Source of the DNA: Spirodela intermedia
Taxonomy: Eukaryota; Streptophyta; Magnoliopsida; Alismatales; Araceae
DNA: 64,000 nt
Assembly (NCBI GenBank): GCA_902729315.2
Contig: LR746267.1
Span: forward strand, 2,147,501 to 2,211,500
Reading direction: 5' to 3'
Shown: one piece after another, positions 35,679-46,873 of the stretch
How the letters are laid out: every line of letters starts with the position of its first letter
Position numbering within the stretch: position 1 is the first letter of the stretch
The notes under the pieces: generated by a model
What the model was told of the DNA's origin: nothing
Database searches by the model: none
What the model saw: only the letters and a program-made list of their open reading frames with translations
Made by a program: the position numbers and the translations under genes

Positions 35679-37045
35679 CGTTCCGGCGGAGATCCCACCG
35701 CCTCTCCAGCACTCCTACGCCAAGTGAGAAATGGGTCGAGAGAGAGAGGGAGGGAGAGAGACAGAAAGGCGTTGACGGTTTTTATAGGCGTTGGGTATAC
35801 GAGGGCTGGAACATGAGCTGACGCCCCATGAGGAAGCGTTGACATTGGTGCGAAAGGAGCAATCTTTTTCGCAAGGATCCAAAGTTGGAGGGCTGACATC
35901 GGAACCCGTCACCCCGAGGAATTGGGGTCGATGACCTGTGCTCTTTCGTCATCCATTGCAGATGGTCGCACCTTAAACTAACTGTAAAACGTCTTCATTT
36001 CCATCTCTATAAACCTTCCATTCCAAGAAAACTAGTCATCGCAGATCATCTTCTAGTGCTTATACCTGAAGCAATCTGTCTCCATATGTTTAAGCTGGAC
36101 CTAAAGCCTGAGAAGTGCCTTACAAGCATTCAGGAGATGATATCAAGCCTGAGATTGGGGACGCCTTTGAAGACATACTTCAGGTGAAGAATAGTCAAAA
36201 AGCCTAGTGACGGATTGGGGAATATAGTAGGTCAATGATTGTCGCATCACAATCAAAGTTCTTATCACAAAACCATTTTTGCTAGCTTTGGTGCTCAATT
36301 TAGTCGATTCAACCCCTTCTTTTAGTAGCTTATAGACCTTGGATTCTCCAATCATAAGTTAAATCCCCTTCTTGGTGTCACCTCAACCATGACCCACTTC
36401 CTTGTCCTTTCTCACTAACCATGCACTCATGGTGCTACCCTTCCAAGTGAGCTCCCGCCTCTCTTCCTTTTATCCATTTGGTGCTTACGTCTACCATGTA
36501 CTGTTCATCCACCTAACAAAGGGGAAGACGACACTTCTCTCACCTTGTTCTTTTCTACTCTCCTAATGCTCCCCATTTCTCTGTTAGGTGGCCTTGATCT
36601 CCCAATCCATTTAGCCAGCTAGCCCCACCAGCTCTCCTTGGAAAGAATTGCCGTCCCCATGGTTCTGATAGCTTGAGTCCAGGGGAATTCCTAGGAATAA
36701 GACATTATTTCTTTTCTATGTAAATATATTTAATTGAATTATGAGTTGATGATCTTACTAGAATGATGAGAAAAGTTACATGTAGTTGATGGTCTTTTCC
36801 TATGTTCAACAATTCTAGACCATTATTCATTTATTTATTTGTAGACTTATTACATATTTCTTATTTTTCTCTCCTTTATATGACCATTGAGATGACAACA
36901 TATAATATTATTTTTTTATATTATGAACATTAGTTTTTCTTTATTCTACAGAAAAATATTGTGTACTACACTATTTATGGAGGAAGTAATAAAATAGTGT
37001 TTTTGATGGCTCACAACATGTTTCAAAATTTAGTCTTTGACATTT
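35370..37045 (-). repeat. Segmental duplication, source copy (PPR 5' end and promoter)
   Basis: Matches 41762-43510 in the same orientation. Landmarks shared beyond the coding part include GGAATATAGTAGGTC, TTATCCATTT, AGGGGAAGACG, CTCCTTGGAAAGAATT, TTGAGATGACA and ATATGTTTCAAAA-type sequence. This copy keeps the intact gene and TATA box. The region upstream of the gene (35787-37045) shows no other gene. Confidence 0.8.
35779..35786 (-). promoter_or_regulatory. Probable TATA box of the PPR gene
   Basis: On the minus strand this reads CTATAAAAA, about 100 bp upstream of the start codon at 35678. The equivalent site in the duplicated copy (around 42137) is changed to GATAG-type sequence and is no longer a TATA box. 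Confidence 0.6.
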
Positions 37046-40000
37046 CTAATGATAATAGATTCTTATCGAATGGGCTAAAACTGATAATTTCAGATATATA
37101 TGTTCAAGTTTAACATCTATGCTTACTAGTTTAACCTTAGAGGATATCAATTTCTTAAATAAAGCACCGTTCTTATGTTTGACCACTCAAGTCTCTAACT
37201 ATTTTTAAGATTTTAATGTCTTCCAAAATTAAAAAGCTTCCTAATGGGTAAATATAATCAAGTGCAATTCAATTGTCTCTTCATCAAAGTTTTGAACAAG
37301 ATATCAATATTCATCAAATTACATAAAATGCTGATGGTAATTTTTTTCTTTATATCTTGTAGCATAAACTTGTGATTATGTTTCATTTTAATCACTCAAA
37401 GGAGTTGAGCCCTATAATCATCTTTGGCCAACCTAGAGTAGTGAATGTAGATGATAATTTTGAGTCAAAATTCGTAGGGAATTATTTTGGTAATGAATTG
37501 TTGTCATGAAACATAGATTTAGTGGGATACAAGAATGAGATGTTCTTGCAGAATGGAGGGAGGTAGAGGGCCAAATCACTATAAAAGGACTACAATGAAT
37601 ACATGAATTCAATATTTAAAATTTCAAGACCCAAGAAAATTGAGGGCTAAAAGAAAAGATTAAGAAAATAGAATAGCTAACTTGAATGTAAAATTATACA
37701 GCTTCAAAGTTTGATTGGCAAAGGGCGAAGGAAGCAAGCCCGATATGTTGTAAATAGAGGAAATGCTTGTTTCTGGTTGGATACATGGTGCCTTGGGAGA
37801 CCTTTATACTCATACCTGACTTATCTTAGCTGGAGAAAGATGCGTTAAAAGCATGTAATAAGATAAATTGAATCCCCTTTTCTTATTTAAATATGGCTTT
37901 CAATTTTTATCATTTTTTTTCTTGGACAAATATTAATCATACAATTGTTTAAGTTGACATGCTTCCATCTCTTTTTGTGGGTTGACACAATCTAGTGAGT
38001 GAACACATGGGTTAAGTTACTTTCTATCTCCTCTCATTTTTGTTTAAAAAGATTTCTTATGGTTTGTTTTGAGTTGATTTGTTTCTAATATATTTTTGAT
38101 GTGTAGTATGATCATTTGAGGCTTGAAAAATATAATTAAATTAAAAAACTATATTTAAATATTTATATCATTATTGTTGATAATTACGCTAAAAAGGTCA
38201 TAATAATTTTTATTCTAATTTATGCAATTAGGATTCTAACATAAAAATCATTAAATCTAACAACTTCCTTATTCAGGAATTTGAACATTAGAAGAATTTT
38301 AAGATGTCACAATCGATTTTCTAACAAATTTTAAAATTTGAGCTTGCAATTTGAGCGTTCAAATTTTCCCTCATATTTTGGTCTATTTAAGTAGAGCAAT
38401 TCATTTGTGCACACAGTTTCTCTCTCTCCAAACTACAAAAGGTTGATAAAACCTTTGGTGGGTGGGCAGTTAGGTTAACATAATTACTCTCATTTTCTTA
38501 TAATTAATTCATTTTACTCTAGTTTGTTTTTATCTTGATGGTTATTTATTTGTTGATTTTTTTTCCATTGAGGCTTGAAAATATATATAATAAGTAAATT
38601 ACGTTTTATGATTTAGATCTTGATTCTTGGGTTAGTGTATTTAAGAAACTTTTGAGCACATTTTTTATTTTATCTAGTGTATAGTAAGTAAACTTTATAA
38701 ACTTTAAGTAAACATTTCATAATTTAGATCTTGATTCTTGGGTTAGTGTATAATACATTAAATTTTGATTTAAATTTTAATTTTTAACATCAAACTTTAT
38801 AAACCCAACACACATATTCATGTACTACAATAAATCAAAATAGTTTATATAACTTTCTCAATTAAATTATTCATTATGATTTTATAATCAGTGGCCTAAA
38901 TAGTTTAAATGATTAATTATATTTTTATTGATTCCATTGTATCACTGAACACAAGTTTAATGACCTTAGGAAGTCTAATCCCAAAGATTAAAATATATTG
39001 AATTCAATATCTTTTTTGAATATAAGTCAAGATTAAGTCAATTTATCTCCCTTTATTGTATGTTAGCTCTTTTATGGTATTACAACTCTAGGCTTTTTTT
39101 GACATTGATTACCTTGTAGGTACATGCATGCTCACATTTACAATATATATTTACATATAAAAAGGAAAGGTGGGGCGGGAGAGAAAGAGAGATCTTACTA
39201 ATTTCTTGTCTTATAAGATAAGAAGATGCATGGACATAGGTATAAATTATTGGTCGTTCTCATCATTGTGAAGCATTGTCTTACCATTAACTCAACCTAA
39301 ATGAAAGGTGACTGTGTATAGGAAAGGGATAATCGTATTTATTGAGTCATTATTATCAGTTCAAGTGGGGCCAAAAATAAGAACCGAGAGGGGGAAGGTC
39401 TAGTTAGTCTTTTATTACTCGAGGTCTCCTCCAATTAGTTTGGGTTTGTCCATACAAGGTCATTTGTCTTCTCCTTGGGTTAGTGAAATCTAGATGAGAA
39501 TAGTCCTTTTCATGATAGAGACGTGAGTTGTCCACTTCTGCGTTGTATGTAGCATAATTAGTACAAATATAGTTAATCAATTAATCTGGTCAGGCCAAAG
39601 ATTACTGTGAATTAGAAAATTATTCATCAAAAGGTTTTACCACATGGATACAAACATAATCATCTTATCTAGTTCCGAATCAAACAATTTCATCTTTTCA
39701 TCGTCTTGAAAAAAATATTTTGTAAGAAAAAAAGGAACGGTAAATATTATTCATAGGGAAATGAATACAAATATATATTCTATTTCTTATATCCATAATA
39801 TCAAAATGACTCCAATTGATTTAAATATCGGTATATTGAGGAGGACACATTATCTACCTTTTTGTAACTATAAACAATATTCAATACGTCTAGGTTCGCG
39901 AATACATTCATGCCTTCTTTGCCCATCATATCCATCCATTCCTCCAGAACCCACGGCCGTGATCAAGCACTTCTTGTGGGTCCCTGTCACAGAAAAGTCA

Positions 40001-40202
40001 AGCGTGAGCAAGGCTGCTCCCTGCCTACACGTCGTCGGACAGATATTTCTATCCTCATCACATGGGTCCTGGCAGTCTTCATCCTTATCCACTGCCTGTC
40101 CTTCTCCAGTCAGCTCGCGCCACCCCCAATGCCCCATTAACGCCATTATTCCGTTCATCGTGCTTATGAGCTCATAACCCAGTATTTTGGCAAGTTTTTT
40201 GA
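37046..40202. other. AT-rich intergenic DNA upstream of DRM1
   Basis: No gene is supported. It contains a direct repeat at 38608-38750. The last 300 bp is GC-richer and is probably the DRM1 promoter; it includes an ACACGTCG motif near 40027, similar to an ABRE/G-box core. Confidence 0.5.
38608..38750 (+). repeat. Direct repeat, spacing about 110 bp
   Basis: The sequence TTTAGATCTTGATTCTTGGG followed by TTAGTGTAT occurs at about 38612 and 38723, with matching flanks (TTTATGA versus TTCATAA). Confidence 0.85.
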
Positions 40203-40212
40203 TATATATATA
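40203..40212 (+). promoter_or_regulatory. Probable TATA box of DRM1
   Basis: TATATATATA, 57-66 bp upstream of the start codon. This implies a short 5' UTR of about 30-40 bp. Confidence 0.6.
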
Positions 40213-40268
40213 CAGACAGTCGGCAACGTTCCTGGAGTAGTAGCAGTATCAGAACGAGAGGAAGGAAG

Positions 40269-40892
40269 ATGGTGCTGCTCGACAAGCTGTGGGACGACGT
40301 GCTGGCCGGTCCCCACCCCGACCGCGGGCTCGGCAAGCTGAGGAAGATCTCCACCCAGATTCCCCCCACCTCACCCAAAGGTTGGGCCTTTCTTCTTTTC
40401 AAGCGGGGACTGGTGATCTGACTGTACTTTCTGCGTCTGATGATCTGTGTGTGATGATCTGCGTGTGATGATCGGTGTGTACTTCCTGTTGGTGATGATC
40501 TGTGTATTGAGTTCTGTCGACAGAGGGTGGGGGTGGCGGGGAGAGCAGCGGTGGAAGCGCCGCCGCCTCCGTGAAGCTGCAGCGATCCATCTCGATTCCG
40601 GGGACGCCCACGACGCCTGTGACGCCAAGCACGCCATCGCCGCGCGCCAAGGAGAACGTTTGGCGGAGCGTCTTCCACCCGGGCAGCAACCTGGCTACAA
40701 AAGGCATCGGCGCTGAGATCTTCGACAAGCCCCAGCCTAACTCCCCCACCATTTACGACTGGTTCGCCACCCCCCCCCCCCACCTCTCTCTCGCTGTGTC
40801 TCTCTTTTTCTATCTTTCTTTGTCGCTCTTATAACTCGATGTCGTTTACGGGCAGGCTTTATAGCGGAGAGACCAAGAGCTCGCATCGTTGA
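40269..40892 (+). CDS. DRM1: Dormancy/auxin-associated protein, DRM1/ARP family
   Basis: Three exons (40269-40380, 40524-40761, 40856-40892) make 387 nt and 128 aa, all in phase. The family signatures are all present: the start [20 protein letters not shown], a Thr/Pro-rich stretch ([16 protein letters not shown]), the block [18 protein letters not shown], and the end [19 protein letters not shown]. Members are small, largely disordered proteins. Their transcripts accumulate in dormant buds and non-growing tissue and are lowered by auxin or sugar (family knowledge). Their biochemical role is not known. A Gly-rich stretch after the first intron is specific to this copy. No signal peptide or membrane segment is seen. 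Confidence 0.95.
40437..40507 (+). repeat. TGATGATC(T)GTGTG repeats in DRM1 intron 1
   Basis: Four copies of TGATGATCTGTGTG-like sequence lie in the 143-bp first intron. Confidence 0.8.
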
Positions 40893-41356
40893 GGTGGAGG
40901 ATCTACGTAGTAAATAGGCCGCTTTCATGGGAGGCAGTCACCGTAGCATATGCCATCTTCCTTCGTGCTCCTAAGGGTGTTCTCGTGTGTTTAGCGTTTG
41001 AATAACTTAGATCTGTGTGATGGGCATCCCTCTGGTATATGTACTGTGGATTCTGTACATGAAAGCTAAGATCTTTGCGCTCTGATCTGTCTGGGCTGAC
41101 GACGCCATACCATCATCGGCTGGATCGCGGTTTATATTTGGCTACAATCGTTGATATTTTATTTATTATTATATATATTTTTTTTCAATTTTATTATTAT
41201 AAGAGAAGTAATATATTTTGCCTTCTTCTGGGTCTTGTTGGCGTTTTCCCGTTTTTTAATCACGAACTGGGAAATATAAAAAAAGATCACGTTTTTTTGC
41301 TAAATTTGTTAATAAACATTTCCAAAGAAAAGCTTAGATTTTAATCTGATTGGACT
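40893..41356. other. DRM1 3' flank
   Basis: Probably the DRM1 3' UTR, followed by AT-rich DNA. No gene is seen. Confidence 0.5.
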
Positions 41357-41659
41357 TTGAAAACATCTTCTTCGCCAGATCAAGGGCAGGTCAACAAGTT
41401 GGCTAAAGAGGGTGTGGCCCAGATCGTCAAGACCCCCCCGCATCTCATGGCTCCCATGGACATCCACCGTTCGAATCAGAACCATCGTGAATCGCTCTGC
41501 AAACCTCCGAAAATTTCCGAGGTTATGGGAAGGGCAGAGAATGCCACCCTTTCTAGCGCCGACAGGCTCTTAGGGCTTCCACCTTATCTCGGTCGCCTCC
41601 CCGGCCCGAGGGGCCCATCCGAATCTAAAGCAAAAGTGGGAACTCACCTGAATGATTAA
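41357..41659 (+). CDS. Unidentified GC-rich open frame, possible gene fragment (R4 copy 1)
   Basis: A 100-codon open frame of GC-rich, coding-like composition in AT-rich surroundings; I do not recognise the product. Features seen are a basic, proline-rich sequence with KTPPHLMAPMDIHRS, CKPPKISEVMGRAE and LPPYLGRLPGPRGPSE, and no signal peptide or membrane segment. The DNA from 41372 to 41761 has a decayed inverted relative at 59870-60325, and its 3' part is repeated at 44695-44940. It is therefore part of a dispersed element or of a gene fragment carried by one. It is more likely a relic than a working gene; an unseen upstream exon is possible. Confidence 0.3.
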   Translation: MKTSSSPDQGQVNKLAKEGVAQIVKTPPHLMAPMDIHRSNQNHRESLCKPPKISEVMGRAENATLSSADRLLGLPPYLGRLPGPRGPSESKAKVGTHLND

Positions 41660-41761
41660 GATTCATTCGGCGGGAATCCCAAAGAAGAAAATAAAGTTGT
41701 GAGAAATCATAAATCCCCAAAGAAGAAAAGGCCAATCCTGGGGAGGAAAATAACTCAAAGG
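41372..41761 (+). repeat. R4 repeat, copy 1
   Basis: Aligns with the reverse complement of 59870-60325: CAAGGGCAG, CTCATGGCTCCC, TGGACATCCACC, GAAAATTTCC, CCTGAATGATTAAGA(A)T and ATTCGGC. It ends where the PPR-derived duplication begins (41762), so the junction is a breakpoint. Confidence 0.7.
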
Positions 41762-42059
41762 CGGCCGTGAACCTTCTTCATCCCCGGAGAAGCTCGCTCA
41801 GCCACCTCACGGCGGAGCTTTCCTGGTTCTCTTCTTTCGGGGATGCTCCTCCGCCATTTCTCCGATTACCCGGCTCTTTTCCTCCGGCGGCGGCGGCACT
41901 GTCGTCGTCTCCACTGTGAATGGTCGCCTGCTGGATCCTCGCCCTCCATAACCGGAGCCCAGCAGGAAGAGCACAATGAAGAAGACGACGACGACGACAT
42001 AGAGGAAGAAGAAGAGCGCCCAGCTCGCTGCCGGGGGACTTCCCAGGCGGCGCAGGCAT
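41762..42059 (-). pseudogene. Truncated PPR pseudogene (5' end only)
   Basis: The first 93 codons of the PPR gene at 33087-35678 are recognisable (MPAPPGKSPG..., RRRRLLHCALPAGLR, KEENQESSAVRWLSELLRG). A 3-bp insertion after LLRG creates an in-frame TGA at 41778-41780. Similarity ends at about 41762, so no PPR motif is retained. It cannot give a working protein. The break coincides with the R4 repeat. Confidence 0.9.
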
Positions 42060-43510
42060 TCTTCCGGCACCAAGTGGGAATTGGGTCGACAGAGAACAGA
42101 GAGAATAAGAGGGAGGGAGAGACAGAGGCATCGATGCTTTTGATAGACGTTGAGGCCTACAATTGCATATACAAGGCTGGAAATGAGTTGACAGCCGATG
42201 GGGAAGGGTTGACATATGATGCAGAAGGAACGACCTTTCGCAAGGATCCATAGTTGGAGTGTTTACATCGGCACCCACCACACCATGGAACATGTCGCTC
42301 TTGGGAAATTGAGGTCGACAGCTTGTACTGCTTGGAATCATCAAAAAAGGTAGGCTTTTCCTCCATCTCGTTTAGCCTGTGTCCGTTGGCCATTCTTTGC
42401 AGATGGTCGCTCCTCAAGCTATTTAAAAACGTCTTTTTCACACCTCTATAATCCCTAGCGTTCCCAGAAAACCAGCCATTAGAGCTCTTCCAGTATTGAT
42501 GCCTAAAGCAATCGAAGGTCTCCATATGTTCAAGCTGGACTTAAAGACAAGCATTCCGGACATGGTGTCAGTGTGTTAAATTGAATTTAAAAAACTTGAG
42601 AACAAACAAAACTTGTGCATACAAACGATTAGGCGACACCATTGGAGGACATACTTCAGGAGATTAATAGTCAAATAGCCGAGGGACGGCTTGGGGAATA
42701 TAGTAGGTCTAGAATCGTCTTATGACAATAAAATTTCCTTTTCTGTAATATTTCTTATCACAAATCCTTTCCTATAAGCTTTAATGTCAATTTAGGCTAT
42801 ACCGCCCTTTGCTTTAGTATCCTATAGATCAAGGACGCTTCGATCATAAGTTTAATCCGCTTCTTGGTGTCACACCAACCATGGCCTAGTTCCATGACTT
42901 TTCTTAGTAGCCATGCACCCATGGCCCCACCTTTCCAAGTGAGTCCTTGTCAGCCTTCCCTTATCCATTTAGTGCTTTTGCCTTTCATGTCCAGCTCACG
43001 CACCTAGCAAGGGGAAGACGCCACTTCTCTCGGGTTGTTCATACTCTCTTAATGCCCTCCCCTTTCTTTGTTAGGTGGGCGTGATCCCACTATCCATTCA
43101 GTCATCCGCCCCCAGTAGCTCCCCTTGGAAAGAATTTCCATCCCCATAGTTTGGGTACCTTGAGTCAGTCCAATGCCTTGGAATAAGATCTTATTTATTT
43201 TAGATAGACTAATGATTAATTGAATTATGAAATGATGTTAAAATCATGAAATAAACAATTAGTTGATGGTTTTCATTAGTGATCAACAATTATATAGCCT
43301 TCTTCATTGACTTATTTCTAAAAGTCTAAAAAAGTCATTAGTTTTCCCTCTAAGATGGCTATTGAGATGACACCATCTTAAAGCTTTTTTTTGATGAACA
43401 GGAGTTTCATTTATAGAAATTTTATTAGATTGTGAACTATTTATTGAATAAACAAGAAGATAAAAGTTTAGATATCTCACAATATGTTTCAAAACTCTCT
43501 TTCTAGCATT
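41762..43510 (-). repeat. Segmental duplication, derived copy (PPR 5' end and upstream DNA)
   Basis: Second copy of 35370-37045, in the same orientation and 6.4 kb away on the other side of DRM1. Many small indels make it about 70 bp longer. Confidence 0.8.
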
Positions 43511-43989
43511 GGTTTGAGGGTTTCTTGTGTCTCCAACTTTTCAGAAATTAAAAATAATTATTATCCTTATTTTAGTTTAACCTTTTAATTATATGACTCT
43601 ATTTAGTATTTTTTATTATTTCTACATGATGGTTACTTTTACATGGTTCAATGTAAATAGTAGAAAGCATTAAATATGTACTTCAGACTCATAATATTGC
43701 AAAATGAGCTATTACCTGCTCATGTATGGGGAAGATTGATGGGAAAAAATAAGTGTATGACCTAAAAAAATATTTTAATTGATAGCCTTTTAATTAAATA
43801 TATATTTCGAAAGAATGGGGGTATTTCTATATTTTCTGTTAACTTTAAAGCATAATATATTGATCTAAAGTAGTAGGAAATTATGCTTCATAACTACTAA
43901 GTAGGTAAATTATTTTTTCCTTTTAAATGTTGTTGTCAAATGTGTATTTTATAATTGACATAAATAATATCCAACCTTGTGGTTCAATA
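43511..43989. other. AT-rich spacer
   Basis: I see no gene and no recognisable repeat here. Confidence 0.4.
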
Positions 43990-44433
43990 ATTTCTTTCTA
44001 ATCGTTACTCATTATGTTTATATCTAACTTTAGTTTATTAATGAAGAGATTGATCAATTTTAAGGGTTATGCCTCTCTATTTTCTTTGGTGACAAGGAAT
44101 TGTTATTAATAAGTTCTTAATAAACCTCACATAAAAGGATGCTAGTATGCCAAAACTTCTAACTCCATGGACACTTTTAGGTTTTGGTCAATCTAATATA
44201 GCCTTAATCTTCTATGGATCTGCGAATACATTTGATGAAGATACTATAAGTCAAAGGAAACTAGCTTGTGTAGTAAAGAAGATGCATCTTTTTGGAGTGG
44301 AAAATAATGATTCTTTCTTTAATGTCTCACATACCATGTGCAAATGTACTAGATATTTCTCATGTGATTTATTATATATAACTATATCATCAAAATAAAT
44401 GACAACAAATTTATATATATAATATTTCAGCAC
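43990..44433 (-). mobile_element. Decayed Ty3/gypsy reverse transcriptase fragment
   Basis: On the minus strand, YKFVVIYFDDIVIYNKS contains the YFDD catalytic motif and the usual following spacing (HLHMVCETLKKESLF). Broken frames then give an ADP-KIKAILD-PKPKSVHGVRSF block and a SFY-RFIKN block. These are standard landmarks of the RT and connection region of Ty3/gypsy elements. Stops and frameshifts are present, so it is a dead relic. Confidence 0.85.
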
Positions 44434-44435
44434 AT

Positions 44436-44520
44436 GAGTATTAATCAGCCTTTAATCTCACTGATTTTACATTCAAAAATAGAAAAATACTTGTTATTTA
44501 TGGAATACTGGGAACATGAA
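44436..44520 (+). repeat. R3 repeat, copy 1
   Basis: About 85 bp shared with 48218-48305: TATTAATCA(G/A)CCTTTAATCT, GTGATTTTA-like sequence, AAAAATAGAAAAA and GTTATTTATGGAA. Confidence 0.75.
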
Positions 44521-44694
44521 TAGAGGATTTTGAATGTAAGACTTTCTACTACATCCTTACCTAGTGGTTAACATAAATTGCGTTGACACTTTTTCACTTG
44601 TGTTTGAGATATTTGTGAATAGAAAAGGCATAAATCACTTGTGTTTGAGGGTAGTCTTTTGCAAAAGATATCTACTGAAAACTATTCTGCAAAA

Positions 44695-44940
44695 CGGGCA
44701 TAAGGAAACAAGTGAAGGTCACCTAAATGATTGAGAATGATTCGGCAAGAGAAGATAAGATAGTTATGAAAAAAATATAAAGAGATTGCCTACACAAATC
44801 CTGGAGATGAAAAATTAATTCAAGGGAAAATTATTCACAATTTTTGTGGTGATAATTGTAAAATAATGAGAGCTTGTAGGCAACTTACATGGAGAATTAT
44901 ATCTCATTGCCTTTGTAAATTTGTCTTATTGATGCTAGTC
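44695..44940 (+). repeat. R4 repeat, copy 2 (3' part)
   Basis: Shares GGAAACAAGTGA, CCTAAATGATTGAGAATGAT, AATTCAAGGGAAAATTATT and TACATGGAGAATTATA with the reverse complement of 59870-60100. Confidence 0.75.
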
Positions 44941-44945
44941 TACTT

Positions 44946-45767
44946 TCAAGCTTAGATCCCATCTTTCCATAGTCTATGGGTTTTTGGAAATCACTAAAAA
45001 AATATATTCAATAATATTAAACTTTATTTGGCATATTGGTTGATTGAAAACCACCAAACCAAAATTATGATGACTCAAGCTCTATAATTGGATAGAAATC
45101 TTGCTTGAACTAAAAATAAGCATAGCTAAGATTAAAAATGACAAACAAGGAAATTACTAATTGATGGGGTCAACTATCCAAGCATCCATGAATGCAATAG
45201 GTCTCAATTGGGATCACAGATGGATATAAATCATATTAGTCCAATTTGGATCAAGGAAAAGTTGATCCAATAAGGGAACTGGGCTTCGATCTAGACCCAT
45301 TTTTAAAGGAAAGGATAGGACGGAGAGAAAGAAGCATTCACCGCTTCCTTTTCTCTCTCTCCCAACCTACTCTCTAAGGTACCAGTTGGGAAGACATTAA
45401 TAACTACACAAGCAACTTTGGGAGCACAAATCAAAGATCAAAATTGCAGCTAAGATCAGAGGATTCCATGAGGCATCAATTGGGAGGGTCAAAGATGTCA
45501 AGGTAGTAATTAAGAGGCATCAACCACCTAATTTTTATATGTAACTTTCCCTCCTTCTCATAACTACCCCTAAATTTCATGTATAAGAAGGGGATTTTGT
45601 GTAATATTTTGGAGAAAGGAAGTAATGAATTTTATGTTGGAGATTTTTTTTTAATTTTTGTCATTTTCATAAAGGTAGGCCATGGTGGCCAATCACTCCT
45701 TTGAGAGAGGTTGTGAGGGTCAATGACACATCCTTAGGGAGGCCATGAGCATTTTCATTCCACGAAT
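44946..45767. other. Repeat-like DNA, no gene
   Basis: A CT-rich stretch (45340-45365) and an ATGTATAAGAAGGGG segment near 45580 resemble parts of an LTR, but no borders could be found. No coding sequence is supported. Confidence 0.35.
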
Positions 45768-46873
45768 TGATAATTATAAATTAATAATTGCATCTATATA
45801 TTAATATCTTATATAGAGATGTTAATTAATCGATAGAGAATGCAATTATACATATGTTATTGACTCATTATGACATTCATAATATTTTATCATTTAAGTC
45901 TTAATGTATATTATTTTATTTATTTTATTTATATTATGAGACTAAACCCACTTGACTTTCATAAAGTCAAGTGGTGATTCTCTCATATTTTTTGATAATT
46001 ATTTGATTGCAAGAGCTTAGGTGAACTCTTATTATGAGTTAGAAGTAATAGAGGAAGGCCAAGTCTGATGGAGAGGGTCTACCTAATATGTTTATGGGCC
46101 CAAGAGAGGGAGTCACCTTGGCCTAGCCCATTTTGACCTAAAAAGGCTATCAAAAGATGAGATTTAGGCCGCCCATCTTAGGGCACCTTAAGAAGAGACT
46201 AAGAGGAGGATTAGAGTGCTGCCCTCATGGAAGAATTTGGACTATCCCCCAAGAGAGTCAGTTATAAATCTTAACTATCCATTGGAGGGGCCTAATTCTC
46301 TAGAGGTTTAAGACATCTTGTCCCCCTCTTGGAGGGTGCTTTTTGGCTCTCTCTTTAGCAGTGGCTAACAGAAGGAAATAGGAGAGAAATCAAAGCCCAG
46401 TCAATGAAACTTTTTTGCTCAAGATTATTTTGGAGAAAAGACTACCTAAAATATGTCAAGATCATTATGGATCAAGCACCACTCGACCTAGGACTAGCAC
46501 ACAATGAGGTACATGCAAAATCTAGATTTGGGGTGTCCTTGTAATATTCTCTATGGATAGATTAACTCTTAGTTCGAACTAGTTTTATCATTTGTTCTAT
46601 CATTCTATTGTGTTAGATTTATTCTCTCCTTTTTGTCACATTTTTTATTTTTCTTGTCTTGACTCTTTTTAAATTTAATTCTACCCTACATGAGCTCAAG
46701 TATACCTATATATATAATAAATAAAATAAGTAAAGTTCTTACTTTCATTACCCATGCTCCTTGAGGATTGACCCTTATTTATTCTAAATAAAAGAGTGAG
46801 ATTTTATAAATATTATTTGTTTGACTTTGGTTGCATCAAGATGATATATTTAACCTCTAAATTGAGTTAATCA
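45768..46873 (+). mobile_element. Solo-LTR-like element, R2 family copy 1
   Basis: Starts TGATAATTATAA and ends GAGTTAATCA, so it has TG...CA ends in an inverted TGAT...ATCA arrangement. It is about 1.1 kb and is colinear with copy 2 (55726-56822). Internal landmarks are CCCACTTGACTT, GGGCCCAAGAGAGGGAGTCA, TTAGCAGTGGCTAAC and ATCTAGATTTGGGGTGTC. No primer-binding site or coding region follows. Flanking bases (CGAAT and CCCAT) do not give a clear target duplication. Confidence 0.7.

Noticed and set aside
39761-40177. 138-codon frame just upstream of DRM1
   Set aside because: It overlaps the probable DRM1 promoter, crosses from AT-rich to GC-rich DNA and has no domain.
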